The position numbers and the translations under genes were made by a program. Below, piece by piece: positions 51,901 through 60,637 of a DNA stretch of 64,000 bases. Under the pieces are notes generated by a model. It was not told the origin of the DNA and did no database searches. It was given only the letters and a program-made list of their open reading frames with translations. Positions within the stretch are counted from its first letter, which is position 1, and each line of letters begins with the position of its first letter. Source of the DNA: Pelosinus sp. UFO1 (GTDB taxonomy: Bacteria; Bacillota; Negativicutes; DSM-13327); the NCBI RefSeq assembly GCF_000725345.1, contig NZ_CP008852.1, positions 434,001 to 498,000 of the forward strand, written 5' to 3'.

Positions 51901-53175
51901 ATGGTTATGATAAAAGATATGCGCAAAAGATTAGGACTATTCATGGCAGTAATGGGACCTGGAATTGTTACAGCCTTTGCCGATAATGATGCAGGTGGTA
52001 TTGCTACTTATGCTGCTGCGGGAGCAAAGTATGGGTATGGGTTATTATTTGTTGTGTTGATCAGCAGCATTTGTTTAGCGATTGCTCAAGAAATATCAGC
52101 GCGGACGGGGGCTGTTACAGGACGTGGTTTGTCCGATTTAATTCGAGAGTTGTTTGGTGTTAAGTGGACGTTTTTTGCGATGAGCGTACTGTTGGTTGCT
52201 AATATTGGTACTACGGCTTCTGAGTTTTCCGGTATTGCTACTAGTTTTGAAATTTTTGGTGTTAGTAAATATATAGCGGTGCCTACGATGGCGATACTCG
52301 TCTGGTGGTTAGTTCTTAAAGCGGATTATGGGAAGATAGAAAAGATCTTTCTTGTATTGTGTGCCACCTTCTTTAGTTATGTGGTTTCAGGCTTTATCGT
52401 AAATCCTCCGTGGGGAGAGGTTTTAATTGCTTCTGTTACTCCTTCATTTTCTCCTAAGGCGGATTATTTAATCATGGCCATTGGTGTAATTGGCACTACC
52501 ATTACACCCTGGGGTCAGTTTTATGTTCAAGCATCCGTTGTCGATAAAGGAATTACTGCTGAAGACTATAAATATACTTTCTGGGATGTTATGTTTGGGG
52601 CTTTTTTTACTTGGTTGATTGCCTTCTTTATCATCGTAGCAACAGCAGCTACCTTATTTACGAATCAAATTTCTATTGAAACGGTGAAAGATGCGGCAAT
52701 GGCATTGAAGCCATTAGCTGGTGAGTATGCAAGCATGCTGTTCTCCTTTGGTCTATTAGGAGCTTCTATGCTGGCAGCCTTTATTTTACCACTGAGTACC
52801 GCTTATGCTGTTTGTGAGGCTTTAGGTTTTGAACGTGGCGTTAGTAAAACCTATAAAGAAGCTCCTGCTTTTTTTAGCTTATATACCGCTTTAATTGTGA
52901 TTGGTGCAGGATTAGTACTATGGCCGGATTTGTCTCTCTATCAAGTAATGATTACCTCTCAAGTAGTAAATGGTATGTTATTACCTCCGATTCTTATTTT
53001 TATGGTTCTTATTGCTAGTAATAAAAATATTATGGGCGGCTATGTGAATGCTCCTTGGTACAATATGGTTTCTTGGGCGTTTACTCTTGTATTGATTCTA
53101 TTAACCTTACTTTTATTAGCTACTACGCTGATGCCTGAACTTATGGATGCGGTGATGGGATATTTCGGGTTATAA
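51901..53175 (+). CDS. NRAMP-related Mg2+ transporter (NRMT type)
   Basis: This 424-residue LeuT-fold transporter has about eleven helices. Classical NRAMPs carry DPGN in helix 1 and a Met-containing MPH motif in helix 6, which select Mn2+ and Fe2+. Here helix 1 reads AFADNDAGGIATYAA (residues 25-39) and helix 6 reads GTTITPWGQFYVQAS, so both signatures are replaced and the Met ligand is absent. This pattern is known from NRMT proteins, NRAMP relatives that import Mg2+ and in Clostridium lie behind an M-box. The tandem M-boxes here agree with Mg2+ uptake. It probably works with the CBS protein encoded upstream. Confidence 0.9.
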   Translation: MVMIKDMRKRLGLFMAVMGPGIVTAFADNDAGGIATYAAAGAKYGYGLLFVVLISSICLAIAQEISARTGAVTGRGLSDLIRELFGVKWTFFAMSVLLVANIGTTASEFSGIATSFEIFGVSKYIAVPTMAILVWWLVLKADYGKIEKIFLVLCATFFSYVVSGFIVNPPWGEVLIASVTPSFSPKADYLIMAIGVIGTTITPWGQFYVQASVVDKGITAEDYKYTFWDVMFGAFFTWLIAFFIIVATAATLFTNQISIETVKDAAMALKPLAGEYASMLFSFGLLGASMLAAFILPLSTAYAVCEALGFERGVSKTYKEAPAFFSLYTALIVIGAGLVLWPDLSLYQVMITSQVVNGMLLPPILIFMVLIASNKNIMGGYVNAPWYNMVSWAFTLVLILLTLLLLATTLMPELMDAVMGYFGL

Positions 53176-53249
53176 AGAAATTATATTAGGAGCTGCTAAC
53201 CTATCTATGCAAATGGATGGCAAATATAAACGCAGGAGGAATAGAAAAA

Positions 53250-53819
53250 ATGTTTTATGATTTAGTTGTTTCCAATCGATCTTATCGTCGTTTTTATGAA
53301 GAACATAGCATATCCGAGGGCAGATTGCTTGAACTTGTGAATTATGGTAGGTTATCTGCTTCGGGAGCTAACAAACAGCCATTGAAATACATTATCTCTA
53401 GCGATAAAGAGAAAAATCAAATCATTTTCCCTCATTTATTATGGGCTGGATACCTAAAAGATTGGTCCGGACCTAAAGAAGGGGAGAGGCCTTCCGGTTA
53501 CATTATTATTCTTCAAGATAAGAAGATTGGCACAAGTGGCGTAGATCATGGAATTGCAGCCCAAAGTATTTTGCTAGGTGCACGCTCGATGGATTTAGGT
53601 GGGTGTATGATCCAAAGCATTAAGCGTGATGAATTACAGACGGCGCTACATATTCCAGATCAATATGAAATCTTACTGGTTTTGGCTTTAGGTAAACCGA
53701 AAGAAGTAGTTATCATTGAAGAAATTGAAGAAGGTGAAGATATAAAATACTGGCGTGATGAAAGGCAAGAGCATCATGTGCCGAAGCGTAAGATGAAAGA
53801 TGTAGTTTTAACGTTATAA
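53250..53819 (+). CDS. Nitroreductase-family flavoprotein
   Basis: This 189-residue FMN-dependent oxidoreductase begins MFYDLVVSNRSYRRFYEEHSI and has the FMN-binding NYGRLSASGANKQPLKYII and ARSMDLGGCMIQSIKRDEL segments of the nitroreductase fold. ATG 53250 has AGGAGG nine bases upstream; the upstream frame is not supported. The cofactor donor and substrate are unknown. It may be cotranscribed with the Mg2+ transporter, since there is no terminator in the 74-bp gap. Structured repeat copy 3 begins at its stop codon. Confidence 0.87.
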   Translation: MFYDLVVSNRSYRRFYEEHSISEGRLLELVNYGRLSASGANKQPLKYIISSDKEKNQIIFPHLLWAGYLKDWSGPKEGERPSGYIIILQDKKIGTSGVDHGIAAQSILLGARSMDLGGCMIQSIKRDELQTALHIPDQYEILLVLALGKPKEVVIIEEIEEGEDIKYWRDERQEHHVPKRKMKDVVLTL

Positions 53820-54049
53820 AGAAGACTTGATTCAGATGGAGTTTTAACTCCATCTAAATCTTAGTCGCACTTATCCAGGGACTTAGCCGCTCTTAACTCC
53901 CACTTATATAAGTGAGCCTTGGGTCCGGAGACCCTTAGAGCGAACTTATTTCGAGTTTACAGCCTGTTTCCCTGACCGTCAAGGGCAGGGAATTACAGAC
54001 TGTTAACGAGATGAAGATGGGAGTCTTAGAGCGGTTTAGTCATCGGATA
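53818..54049 (+). repeat. Large structured intergenic repeat, copy 3 (232 bp)
   Basis: Starts in the nitroreductase stop codon. Paired parts: 53829-53860 (AGATGGAGTT / AACTCCATCT), ACTTATATAAGT (53902-53913), GGGTC/GACCC (53921-53934), CGAA/TTCG (53941-53953), ACAGCCTGT with TTCCCT / AGGGAA with ACAGACTGT (53959-54003), and the outer stem 53887-53901 with 54019-54034. Relative to copies 1 and 2, the GGATT/AATCC and TATCCT/AGGATA stems differ by paired, compensating changes. Confidence 0.88.
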
Positions 54050-54070
54050 GATTAAGTTATTAGAAGCAGA

Positions 54071-54113
54071 AAGGGTCTGTGCTAAACGATAGTTTCAGCA
54101 CAGACCCTTTTTA
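54071..54113 (+). terminator. Rho-independent terminator after repeat copy 3
   Basis: Stem AAGGGTCTGTGCT / AGCACAGACCCTT with TTTTAT. As with copy 2, an independent terminator lies directly behind the repeat. Confidence 0.85.
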
Positions 54114-54193
54114 TGGATTATAGATAGGTAAAAATACTAAAGACTATAACAGTTGATTTCTGATATTAACAGTCTATAGTGAGTTCTATATAA

Positions 54194-54931
54194 TTATATC
54201 ATTTCAAAGCCCTTATTTTTTAAGAATTCTTTCATGTGGGGTCTTTGTTTATCTTTCAAAAAACTTGACATTCCTTCTGTCCACGTGTTGCTTCTTACAC
54301 CATTTGTTCTTTCGATATAGTAATCCCGTATACTAGCATCGTAATTTTTTAAGATTTCTTCGTCGCCTTCTAGGGTATAGCTATCTTCCTTAAAGACTAA
54401 AGATAAAGGCAAACGCGGTTTAATGCTATTTTTTACTTCAGGATAACCAAGACACATACCAAATACAGGATATACATTATGGGGAATATTTAATAAATAA
54501 CAAACATCTTCAGGATTATTTCGTAAGGCACCAATATACACGCCGCCTAAACCAACTGATTCTGCGGCTGTCATAATGTTCTGTGCTGCCAAACTTGTGT
54601 CTACAGTTGCTAGAATAAAATTTTCTGTATAGCCACTTTCAAACTTCTTGTTATTCATTTTACAGGCTCTGCCAAGCCTGTTTAAATCAGCACAGAATAC
54701 CAAAAATACGGGGCATTCTTCAACATAAGATTGATTTCCTGCTAACTTTGCTAAGGCTCGTCTCTTGCCTTTATCCTTGACTCTAATAATCGTATAGGCT
54801 TGGATGTGGTTGGAAGTAGAGGCATGTTGGCCTGCTTCAATAATTTCTTGTAATAACTGGTCATCGACAGGCTGGTCTTTAAACTTCCGTACAGATACAT
54901 GGTTTTTTAACAATTCTATTACATGATGCAT
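54194..54931 (-). CDS. NfsA/FRP-type nitroreductase (NADPH-dependent)
   Basis: This 245-residue FMN oxidoreductase of the NfsA/flavin reductase P group begins MHHVIELLKNHVSVRKFKDQ, with RxSVRxF-like FMN binding, GQHASTSNHIQAYTIIRV, and AAESVGLGGVYIGALRNNPEDV and GMCLGYPEVK in the core. ATG 54931 has GGAGGTCCC just upstream. It can reduce flavins, nitroaromatics or quinones. The HAD phosphatase gene lies upstream in the same direction, 69 bp away. Confidence 0.89.
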   Translation of the reverse strand: MHHVIELLKNHVSVRKFKDQPVDDQLLQEIIEAGQHASTSNHIQAYTIIRVKDKGKRRALAKLAGNQSYVEECPVFLVFCADLNRLGRACKMNNKKFESGYTENFILATVDTSLAAQNIMTAAESVGLGGVYIGALRNNPEDVCYLLNIPHNVYPVFGMCLGYPEVKNSIKPRLPLSLVFKEDSYTLEGDEEILKNYDASIRDYYIERTNGVRSNTWTEGMSSFLKDKQRPHMKEFLKNKGFEMI

Positions 54932-55000
54932 GGTGGGACCTCCTAAAAATGAATATAATTGTAGAATGGATCTGTGTGGTCGCAATAACAAAAATGGGGT

Positions 55001-55684
55001 CTATTTCTGTAAATGCTGTTCAAATTCGGTGGGGGATGGCAAGGTAGATACAGCCCACCAGGGGGAATGGTCCTGCAGTTCTTCTAGAGAGTACATGCCA
55101 GTCGCAACTGCAATCGTTTTTGCCCCGATGGCCTTACCGCAGTCAATATCATTGGGAGTATCGCCGATAACATAGATTTGGTCAGAGGTTACAGTTGGAT
55201 AACGATCGTTGACGATGGTGCGGGCCTGATTAGATATTTCAGTGCGGTAAAAGCAGGTTCCACAAAAGGCGCTGGATGAAAAGTTAAAAAAGCCATCAAG
55301 TTCATAATGGCTAAGTTTGGCTTTAGCGCCAAATTCCGTATTACCTGTAAGGAGTAGAGAGACATAGTCTTGTCTGTGGTGTAAATGGGTTAAAATATCT
55401 TTTACGGATGGAGTAAGGTGTCCTTGTCTGCTTGCCAAATGGCGGGGTAATATTTTTTCATAAAGACTCATTAGCTTACAAACTTCATGGACAGAGGGTT
55501 CACAACCAGTAGCAAGAAGGATTACTTGATGGGAGATATAATAATCAGTCATGCCAGCTGTTTTGATTGTAGTAAAATCGAATGTAGTGCTAAACATTTC
55601 AGCAACTGCTTCTTCAAACGCATATAAGCCGGCTTTGGCTGTTTTCAATAAAGTTCCATCAATATCCCAAAATAAAATTTTCAT
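55001..55684 (-). CDS. HAD-superfamily phosphatase (phosphoglycolate phosphatase-like)
   Basis: This 227-residue haloacid dehalogenase-type hydrolase has motif I DIDGTLL, motif II LLLTGN, motif III with Lys in AKAKLSHYE, and motif IV VIGDTPNDIDCG. A helical cap sits between motifs I and II. The start at ATG 55684 is supported by GGGAGG. Its substrate is unknown; phosphoglycolate and pyrophosphate are common for such caps. Confidence 0.87.
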   Translation of the reverse strand: MKILFWDIDGTLLKTAKAGLYAFEEAVAEMFSTTFDFTTIKTAGMTDYYISHQVILLATGCEPSVHEVCKLMSLYEKILPRHLASRQGHLTPSVKDILTHLHHRQDYVSLLLTGNTEFGAKAKLSHYELDGFFNFSSSAFCGTCFYRTEISNQARTIVNDRYPTVTSDQIYVIGDTPNDIDCGKAIGAKTIAVATGMYSLEELQDHSPWWAVSTLPSPTEFEQHLQK

Positions 55685-55925
55685 AGTATGTGCCTCCCTT
55701 GCATATAACTGCATTTATCCGCGATTAGTATAATTAGATATTGGTAGCGAAATATCCTTGTTATATTCGACTTTTGTATTAAAATGTATGAGAATCTCTA
55801 TAGTATAGGATTGCCATACATTTCTTATAAAGTAGGCATTTTATTAAAACTTATGTAAAAGAATTAGCTCGATATATGATATAGTAAATTTATAGATAAT
55901 TTGTTGAAAAATAGGGAGCATTGTA

Positions 55926-57005
55926 ATGGGAATAGCTGATATTTTATTGACATGGTATCAAGGTTGTAAAAGAGATTTACCATGGCGCAAAGATAAAGAT
56001 CCTTATAAGGTTTGGGTTTCGGAGGTCATGCTGCAACAAACAAGGGTAGAGGCAGTTAAAAATTACTTTGAAAGATGGGTAGGACGATTTCCAACCTTAG
56101 AAAGCTTGGCAGTTGCCGAGGAGGAAGAGGTGGTTCGTTATTGGCAAGGGCTTGGATATTATTCACGGGCGCGAAACCTTCTACAAGGTGTGCGGGAAGT
56201 AAGTGAATCGTATGGAGGGCAGGTGCCTAATACCAGAGCAGAGGTGATAAGCCTTACAGGTGTTGGTGATTATACTGCTGGGGCTATTTTGAGTATTGCC
56301 TATGATAAAAAAGAAACAGCTATTGATGGGAATGTTCTTCGTGTATTTAGCCGATTATATTGTATAGAAGATGATATTGCTTCCCTCGTGGGGAAACGTA
56401 AAATTAAAAGCTTGGTGGAAAGGGAAATGCCAGAAGAACATCCAGGAGACTTTAACCAAGCTCTGATGGATTTGGGAGCAACTATTTGCATACCCAAAAC
56501 ACCTCGTTGTAATTTGTGCCCGTTAGAGAGTTTTTGTTTAGCAAGGGCTAGGGGATTAGAAGGAGAATTACCAATAAAAAAGAAAAAAGCTCCGCCAAAG
56601 CCAGTCAAGATCATAGCTGGAGTCATTCGTAATGGAGAGAAATTTCTGCTCCACCAAAGACCGAATAAGGGACTTTTGGCTGGGATGTGGGAATTTCCTA
56701 GTGTGGAGATTGAAAATGAAGAAGTGATGGATACATTTCGTCAGACGCTATTAGAAGAGACTGGTCAAGAAATCCAATCAGAAAGATTGTTATTACAATG
56801 TAATCATACTTTTAGTCATCGGCAATGGGATATTTCTTTTTACTACTGTGTTATTACACCAGGAAAAGAGATACCTTTGGGAAGACGACTTAAATGGGTA
56901 CATCGCCGAGATTGGAATAATCTCTCCTTTGCGGGACCCCATCGAAAAATGGAGGCTTATTTGTTAGGGAATATTGATTTTGATTTTTTGAGTAATGAAG
57001 AATAG
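55926..57005 (+). CDS. mutY: A/G-specific adenine glycosylase MutY
   Basis: This 359-residue base-excision enzyme removes A mispaired with 8-oxoG. The catalytic Glu lies in VSEVMLQQTRVEAV, the helix-hairpin-helix in LTGVGDYTAGAILS with the catalytic Asp in TAIDGNVLRV, and the FeS cluster in CIPKTPRCNLCPLESFC. A C-terminal NUDIX-like 8-oxoG recognition domain (about 225-350) is complete. The RBS GGGAGC lies before ATG 55926. It is followed by msrA, another oxidative damage repair gene. Confidence 0.94.
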   Translation: MGIADILLTWYQGCKRDLPWRKDKDPYKVWVSEVMLQQTRVEAVKNYFERWVGRFPTLESLAVAEEEEVVRYWQGLGYYSRARNLLQGVREVSESYGGQVPNTRAEVISLTGVGDYTAGAILSIAYDKKETAIDGNVLRVFSRLYCIEDDIASLVGKRKIKSLVEREMPEEHPGDFNQALMDLGATICIPKTPRCNLCPLESFCLARARGLEGELPIKKKKAPPKPVKIIAGVIRNGEKFLLHQRPNKGLLAGMWEFPSVEIENEEVMDTFRQTLLEETGQEIQSERLLLQCNHTFSHRQWDISFYYCVITPGKEIPLGRRLKWVHRRDWNNLSFAGPHRKMEAYLLGNIDFDFLSNEE

Positions 57006-57139
57006 TCATTGATGAAAGATATGATTTCCCTAAAAGGGAAAAGATATTTTATTCTATTTGTATCTACAAGCTTTGGCTTGGAAGGCAGGAATTTTTTTAA
57101 ATGAAGATTAAGAATTTGTAAGGAAAGGGAGGGATTTTC

Positions 57140-57637
57140 ATGAAAAAGATTTGGCTTGCAGGGGGATGTTTTTGGGGTGTGGAAGCTTATTTTACGCAGC
57201 TTAAAGGAGTGATAACTACAAGAGTTGGTTATGGACAGGGGAACACGGCAAACCCAACCTATAAACAAGTGTGTTCAGGAATGACTAGATATACAGAGGT
57301 CTGTGAATTAACTTATGATGAAGAATCACTATCCTTGGAGAAAGTACTAGAGCATTTTTTCCGAATCATTAATCCTGTCACTCTAAACCGTCAGGGACCA
57401 GATGAGGGGTCTCAATATCGCAGTGGAGTATATTATTCAGATGCAGGAGATAAAGAAGTTATTATCGACTTTATCAAAGATAAGCAGACTTCTTACAAAG
57501 AACCTATCGTTGTAGAAGTAGAACCTGTTAGAAATTTTCATTTGGCAGAGGATTATCATCAGGAGTATTTACAAAAAACTCCTGGTGGATATTGTCATGT
57601 GAATTTAATGCTGGCAAAGCCAGAAGAAAAAAAGTAA
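57140..57637 (+). CDS. msrA: Peptide methionine sulfoxide reductase MsrA
   Basis: This 165-residue MsrA has the catalytic Cys in AGGCFWGVEAYF (Cys10) and the conserved DPTT-equivalent RTG-type segments GYGQGNTANPTYKQVCSG, YTEVCELTYD and QYRSGVYY. It reduces the S-epimer of methionine sulfoxide, with thioredoxin as donor. The RBS is AAGGGAGGG. Msr activity fits the peroxide-stress genes elsewhere in the window. Confidence 0.93.
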   Translation: MKKIWLAGGCFWGVEAYFTQLKGVITTRVGYGQGNTANPTYKQVCSGMTRYTEVCELTYDEESLSLEKVLEHFFRIINPVTLNRQGPDEGSQYRSGVYYSDAGDKEVIIDFIKDKQTSYKEPIVVEVEPVRNFHLAEDYHQEYLQKTPGGYCHVNLMLAKPEEKK

Positions 57638-57801
57638 CAAGGAAAAGACTTATTTAAGACCATAATGACCGAAATGAACAAAACCTTCTCTGACTGAATA
57701 TTTAATGTTTTAATGGAAGAAGGAAAGCTAGTTTGCTGCATGGCTGATCAGGCCAGTATGTAGTAAGGTAAAGGATAGCAATATTAGATGGAGGTTTAAG
57801 A

Positions 57802-58080
57802 ATGACTATAGTTGGAACTGGACAAGCTGGAACGTTAGAATCTAGTGATATTTTGGTTACTGTATCTCCTGCTGAGAGTGGTAGCGGTATAATTCTTCAG
57901 TTGACAAGTCCCGTAATCAAACAATATGGGCGTCATATCGAGGAGTTTATTACAAGCTTGGCGCGTGAACAAGGATTGTCAGATGTAACCATTCATGCTA
58001 ATGATAGGGGTGCATTAGACTGCACAATAGAAGCAAGAGTTTTAACTGCAATTGCTAGAAGTAAAGTAAAAGCTGTATAA
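57802..58080 (+). CDS. citD: Citrate lyase acyl carrier protein (gamma subunit)
   Basis: This 92-residue carrier protein carries the prosthetic-group serine, Ser14, in GTLESSDILVTV, to which the triphosphoribosyl-dephospho-CoA group is linked. It is the first of citDEF, with TGGAGG upstream. The genes for prosthetic group synthesis and attachment (citC, citG, citX) are not in the window and must be elsewhere if the enzyme is active. Confidence 0.95.
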   Translation: MTIVGTGQAGTLESSDILVTVSPAESGSGIILQLTSPVIKQYGRHIEEFITSLAREQGLSDVTIHANDRGALDCTIEARVLTAIARSKVKAV

Positions 58081-58133
58081 GATTATTTTACAAGAGAGTT
58101 TTAAATTTTCACACGGGATGAGGAGGGGTTATT

Positions 58134-59027
58134 ATGGAAAAATTGCGTAGAGCTATGATGTTTGTACCAGGCAATAATCCAGGCATGTTACAGAATGCTG
58201 GTATTTATAGAGCAGATACGGTTATTTTTGACGTAGAAGATTCTGTATTAATTAGTGAAAAAGATGCTGCAAGGCAATTGGTGCATAATGTAATTAAAAC
58301 AGTAAAGTATCCTTGTGAGGTTGCTGTACGGATTAATCATATTACGACACCTTATGGTAAAGATGATTTAGCCGTTATTTTGCCTGCTAAGCCAGATTTG
58401 ATTCGTCTGCCAAAGGCGGAAACGGCAGAAGAAATTAAGATAATTGATGAAATAATTTCAGAAGCAGAAGAGAAAAATGGTTTTGCCCATGGTTCCATTA
58501 AAATGATGGCTGCTATTGAAACAGCAAAAGGCCTAATGAAAGCTTACGAAATTTGTTCTGCTAGCCCTCGGATGGTAGCACTTGCCCTCGGCGCCGAAGA
58601 TTTTCTTGCTGACTTAAAAACCACTAGAAGTTCTCACGGTAGTGAACTATTTGGTGCAAGATCCCAGATAATACTTGCAGCTCGTGCTGCTGGGGTGCAG
58701 GCCATTGATACAGTTTTTACTAATGTGAATGACGATGAAGCCTTCATTGCAGAAACGACTCGCATTAAAGAGATGGGGTTTGATGGTAAGTCTGTTATTA
58801 ATCCAAGACAAATTAAAATGCTTTACAAAATATTTGCTCCCACTGAAAAGGAAATCGACTTAGCTGAACGAGTTCTTGCAGCCTATGAAGAAGCAAAAGC
58901 AAAGAACTCAGGAGTTATCGCATTAAACGGAAAAATGATCGATGTTCCAGTAGTCACTCGTGCCGAGAGAGTCATTGGCTATGCAAGGGCTCTTGGTTTA
59001 CGAAAAGGGGGTTCGACAAATGATTAA
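58134..59027 (+). CDS. citE: Citrate lyase beta subunit (citryl-ACP lyase)
   Basis: This 297-residue HpcH/HpaI-fold subunit cleaves citryl-ACP to oxaloacetate and acetyl-ACP. Recognisable segments are RRAMMFVPGNNPGML, FDVEDSV (metal Glu/Asp), RINHITTPYG, IRLPKAET, AAIETAKGL, ALGAEDFLADL and KSVINPRQI. It lies 53 bp after citD behind a GAGGAGG site, and overlaps citF by eight bases. Confidence 0.95.
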   Translation: MEKLRRAMMFVPGNNPGMLQNAGIYRADTVIFDVEDSVLISEKDAARQLVHNVIKTVKYPCEVAVRINHITTPYGKDDLAVILPAKPDLIRLPKAETAEEIKIIDEIISEAEEKNGFAHGSIKMMAAIETAKGLMKAYEICSASPRMVALALGAEDFLADLKTTRSSHGSELFGARSQIILAARAAGVQAIDTVFTNVNDDEAFIAETTRIKEMGFDGKSVINPRQIKMLYKIFAPTEKEIDLAERVLAAYEEAKAKNSGVIALNGKMIDVPVVTRAERVIGYARALGLRKGGSTND

Positions 59028-60561
59028 TAAAGCAGGTAGAGATATTCCTTTAGTAATACCAGGTTTTAAAGAAGTCAAATTGTATAATGGTGCATTTGGT
59101 GCTGTTCCTACAGGAAGGGTTGTAGGGCCTAAAATCACAGTCAATAAGCCTCGTTCGGAAAAAATAGTAAAATCCATTGACCAAGCTATTGAAGCTACTG
59201 GTCTAAAAAGCGGTATGACCATTTCTTTTCACCATCACTTCCGTAACGGTGACTATGTATTAAATATGGTTGTAGAAGCCATCGCTCGTAAAGGCATTAA
59301 GGATATCACGTTAGCTGCTAGTTCTCTTACAAGTACCCATGATGCAATTATTCCTTTTATTGAACAAGGCGTTATTACCGCTATTGAAACGAGTGGTGGT
59401 CGTGGTAAGCTAGGAGAATTGTTTACATCAGGAAAGTATTTGAAAAAGCCAGTACTCATTCGTTCTCATGGCGGACGTGCTAGAGCTATTGAAAGTGGAG
59501 AACTTGCTATTGACGTTGCTTTCATTGGCGCTCCAGCTTGTGATACCTATGGCAATATTAATGGTATTGAAGGCAAGTCAGCATGTGGTTCCATGGGTTA
59601 TGCGATGTGTGATGCGACCTATGCAGATCAGGTTGTCGCTATTACAGATCATTTAGTACCTCATCCTTTATTTCCAATTAGCATTCCTCAGACCAATGTG
59701 GATTACATTGTGGAAGTCGATGCCATTGGTGATCCTAAGGGGATTGCCTCGGGTGCACTACGTATTAGTAGAGATCCTAAAGAACTTATTATTGCTGAAT
59801 ATGCGGCTAGTGTAATTGAGTATTCAGGATATTTTAAAAATGATTATTCTTTGCAATTAGGTAGTGGTGGTGCTTCTCTTGCAACCGCTCAATTTATTAA
59901 AGAAAAGATGATAGAGCAAGGTATAGTCGGCAGCTTTGGGGTTGGCGGTATTACAGCTCCTTTCATTGATATGCTAGAACAAGGATTATTTAAGACACTG
60001 TTTGATGTGCAGGATTTTGATATACCTTCTATCGATTCTTTGCGAAATAATCCGAATCACTTGGAAATGTCAGCATCTTATTATGCGAATCCTCATAACA
60101 GAGGACCGATTGTCAATAAGCTAGATGTAGTTATTTTAAGTGCGACAGAAGTAGATGTTGACTTTAACGTAAATGTTATTACTAATTCCAATGGTGTTAT
60201 TATGGGGGCTTCTGGTGGTCATTGTGATACAGCAGCTGGTGCAGGTCTTTCAATTGTAGTAGCACCACTCCTTCGTGGTCGTTTGCCGATGGTTCTTGAC
60301 CGGGTACACACTATTGTAACGCCTGGTGAAACGGTAGATGTTATTGTTACTGAGCGGGGGGTTGCTGTCAATCCAAACCGTAAAGATGTTCTTGAAAACT
60401 TAAAGGAAGCCAATATTCCTTTAATGTCCATTGAAGAATTACAGCATATTGCTTATAGTTTAACTGGGAAACCTGAAGCCATTCCTGTAACTGATGATAT
60501 TGTAGGTGTGGTAGAGTATCGTGACGGTACGATACTTGATGTGATCCGAAAACCAGTATAA
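59020..60561 (+). CDS. citF: Citrate lyase alpha subunit (citrate:acetyl-ACP transferase)
   Basis: This is a 513-residue alpha subunit that exchanges acetate for citrate on the carrier protein. ATG 59020 with AAGGGGG upstream, overlapping the end of citE, gives the normal length; the longer frame is not supported. Conserved parts include SFHHHFRNGDYVLNMV, IRSHGGRARAIE, VAFIGAPACDTYGN and MGASGGHCDTAAGAGLSIV. With CitD and CitE it forms the cytoplasmic citrate lyase complex used for citrate fermentation. A strong terminator follows at once. Confidence 0.95.
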   Translation: MINKAGRDIPLVIPGFKEVKLYNGAFGAVPTGRVVGPKITVNKPRSEKIVKSIDQAIEATGLKSGMTISFHHHFRNGDYVLNMVVEAIARKGIKDITLAASSLTSTHDAIIPFIEQGVITAIETSGGRGKLGELFTSGKYLKKPVLIRSHGGRARAIESGELAIDVAFIGAPACDTYGNINGIEGKSACGSMGYAMCDATYADQVVAITDHLVPHPLFPISIPQTNVDYIVEVDAIGDPKGIASGALRISRDPKELIIAEYAASVIEYSGYFKNDYSLQLGSGGASLATAQFIKEKMIEQGIVGSFGVGGITAPFIDMLEQGLFKTLFDVQDFDIPSIDSLRNNPNHLEMSASYYANPHNRGPIVNKLDVVILSATEVDVDFNVNVITNSNGVIMGASGGHCDTAAGAGLSIVVAPLLRGRLPMVLDRVHTIVTPGETVDVIVTERGVAVNPNRKDVLENLKEANIPLMSIEELQHIAYSLTGKPEAIPVTDDIVGVVEYRDGTILDVIRKPV

Positions 60562-60566
60562 AATGG

Positions 60567-60637
60567 AAACCACCCTATGCAGGCAGGAACACGGTAATGT
60601 ATGTGGAATGTTATGCAGTCATGGGGTGGTTTTTTTT
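60567..60637 (+). terminator. Terminator between citF and the sensor kinase, with an RBS-like sequence in the 3' arm
   Basis: AAACCACCCTATG pairs with CATGGGGTGGTTT over 12 or more bases, then T7-8. The 3' arm contains GGGGTGG, which is the best available Shine-Dalgarno sequence for the kinase start at TTG 60636. Termination and kinase translation are therefore linked in this stretch. Confidence 0.75.
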
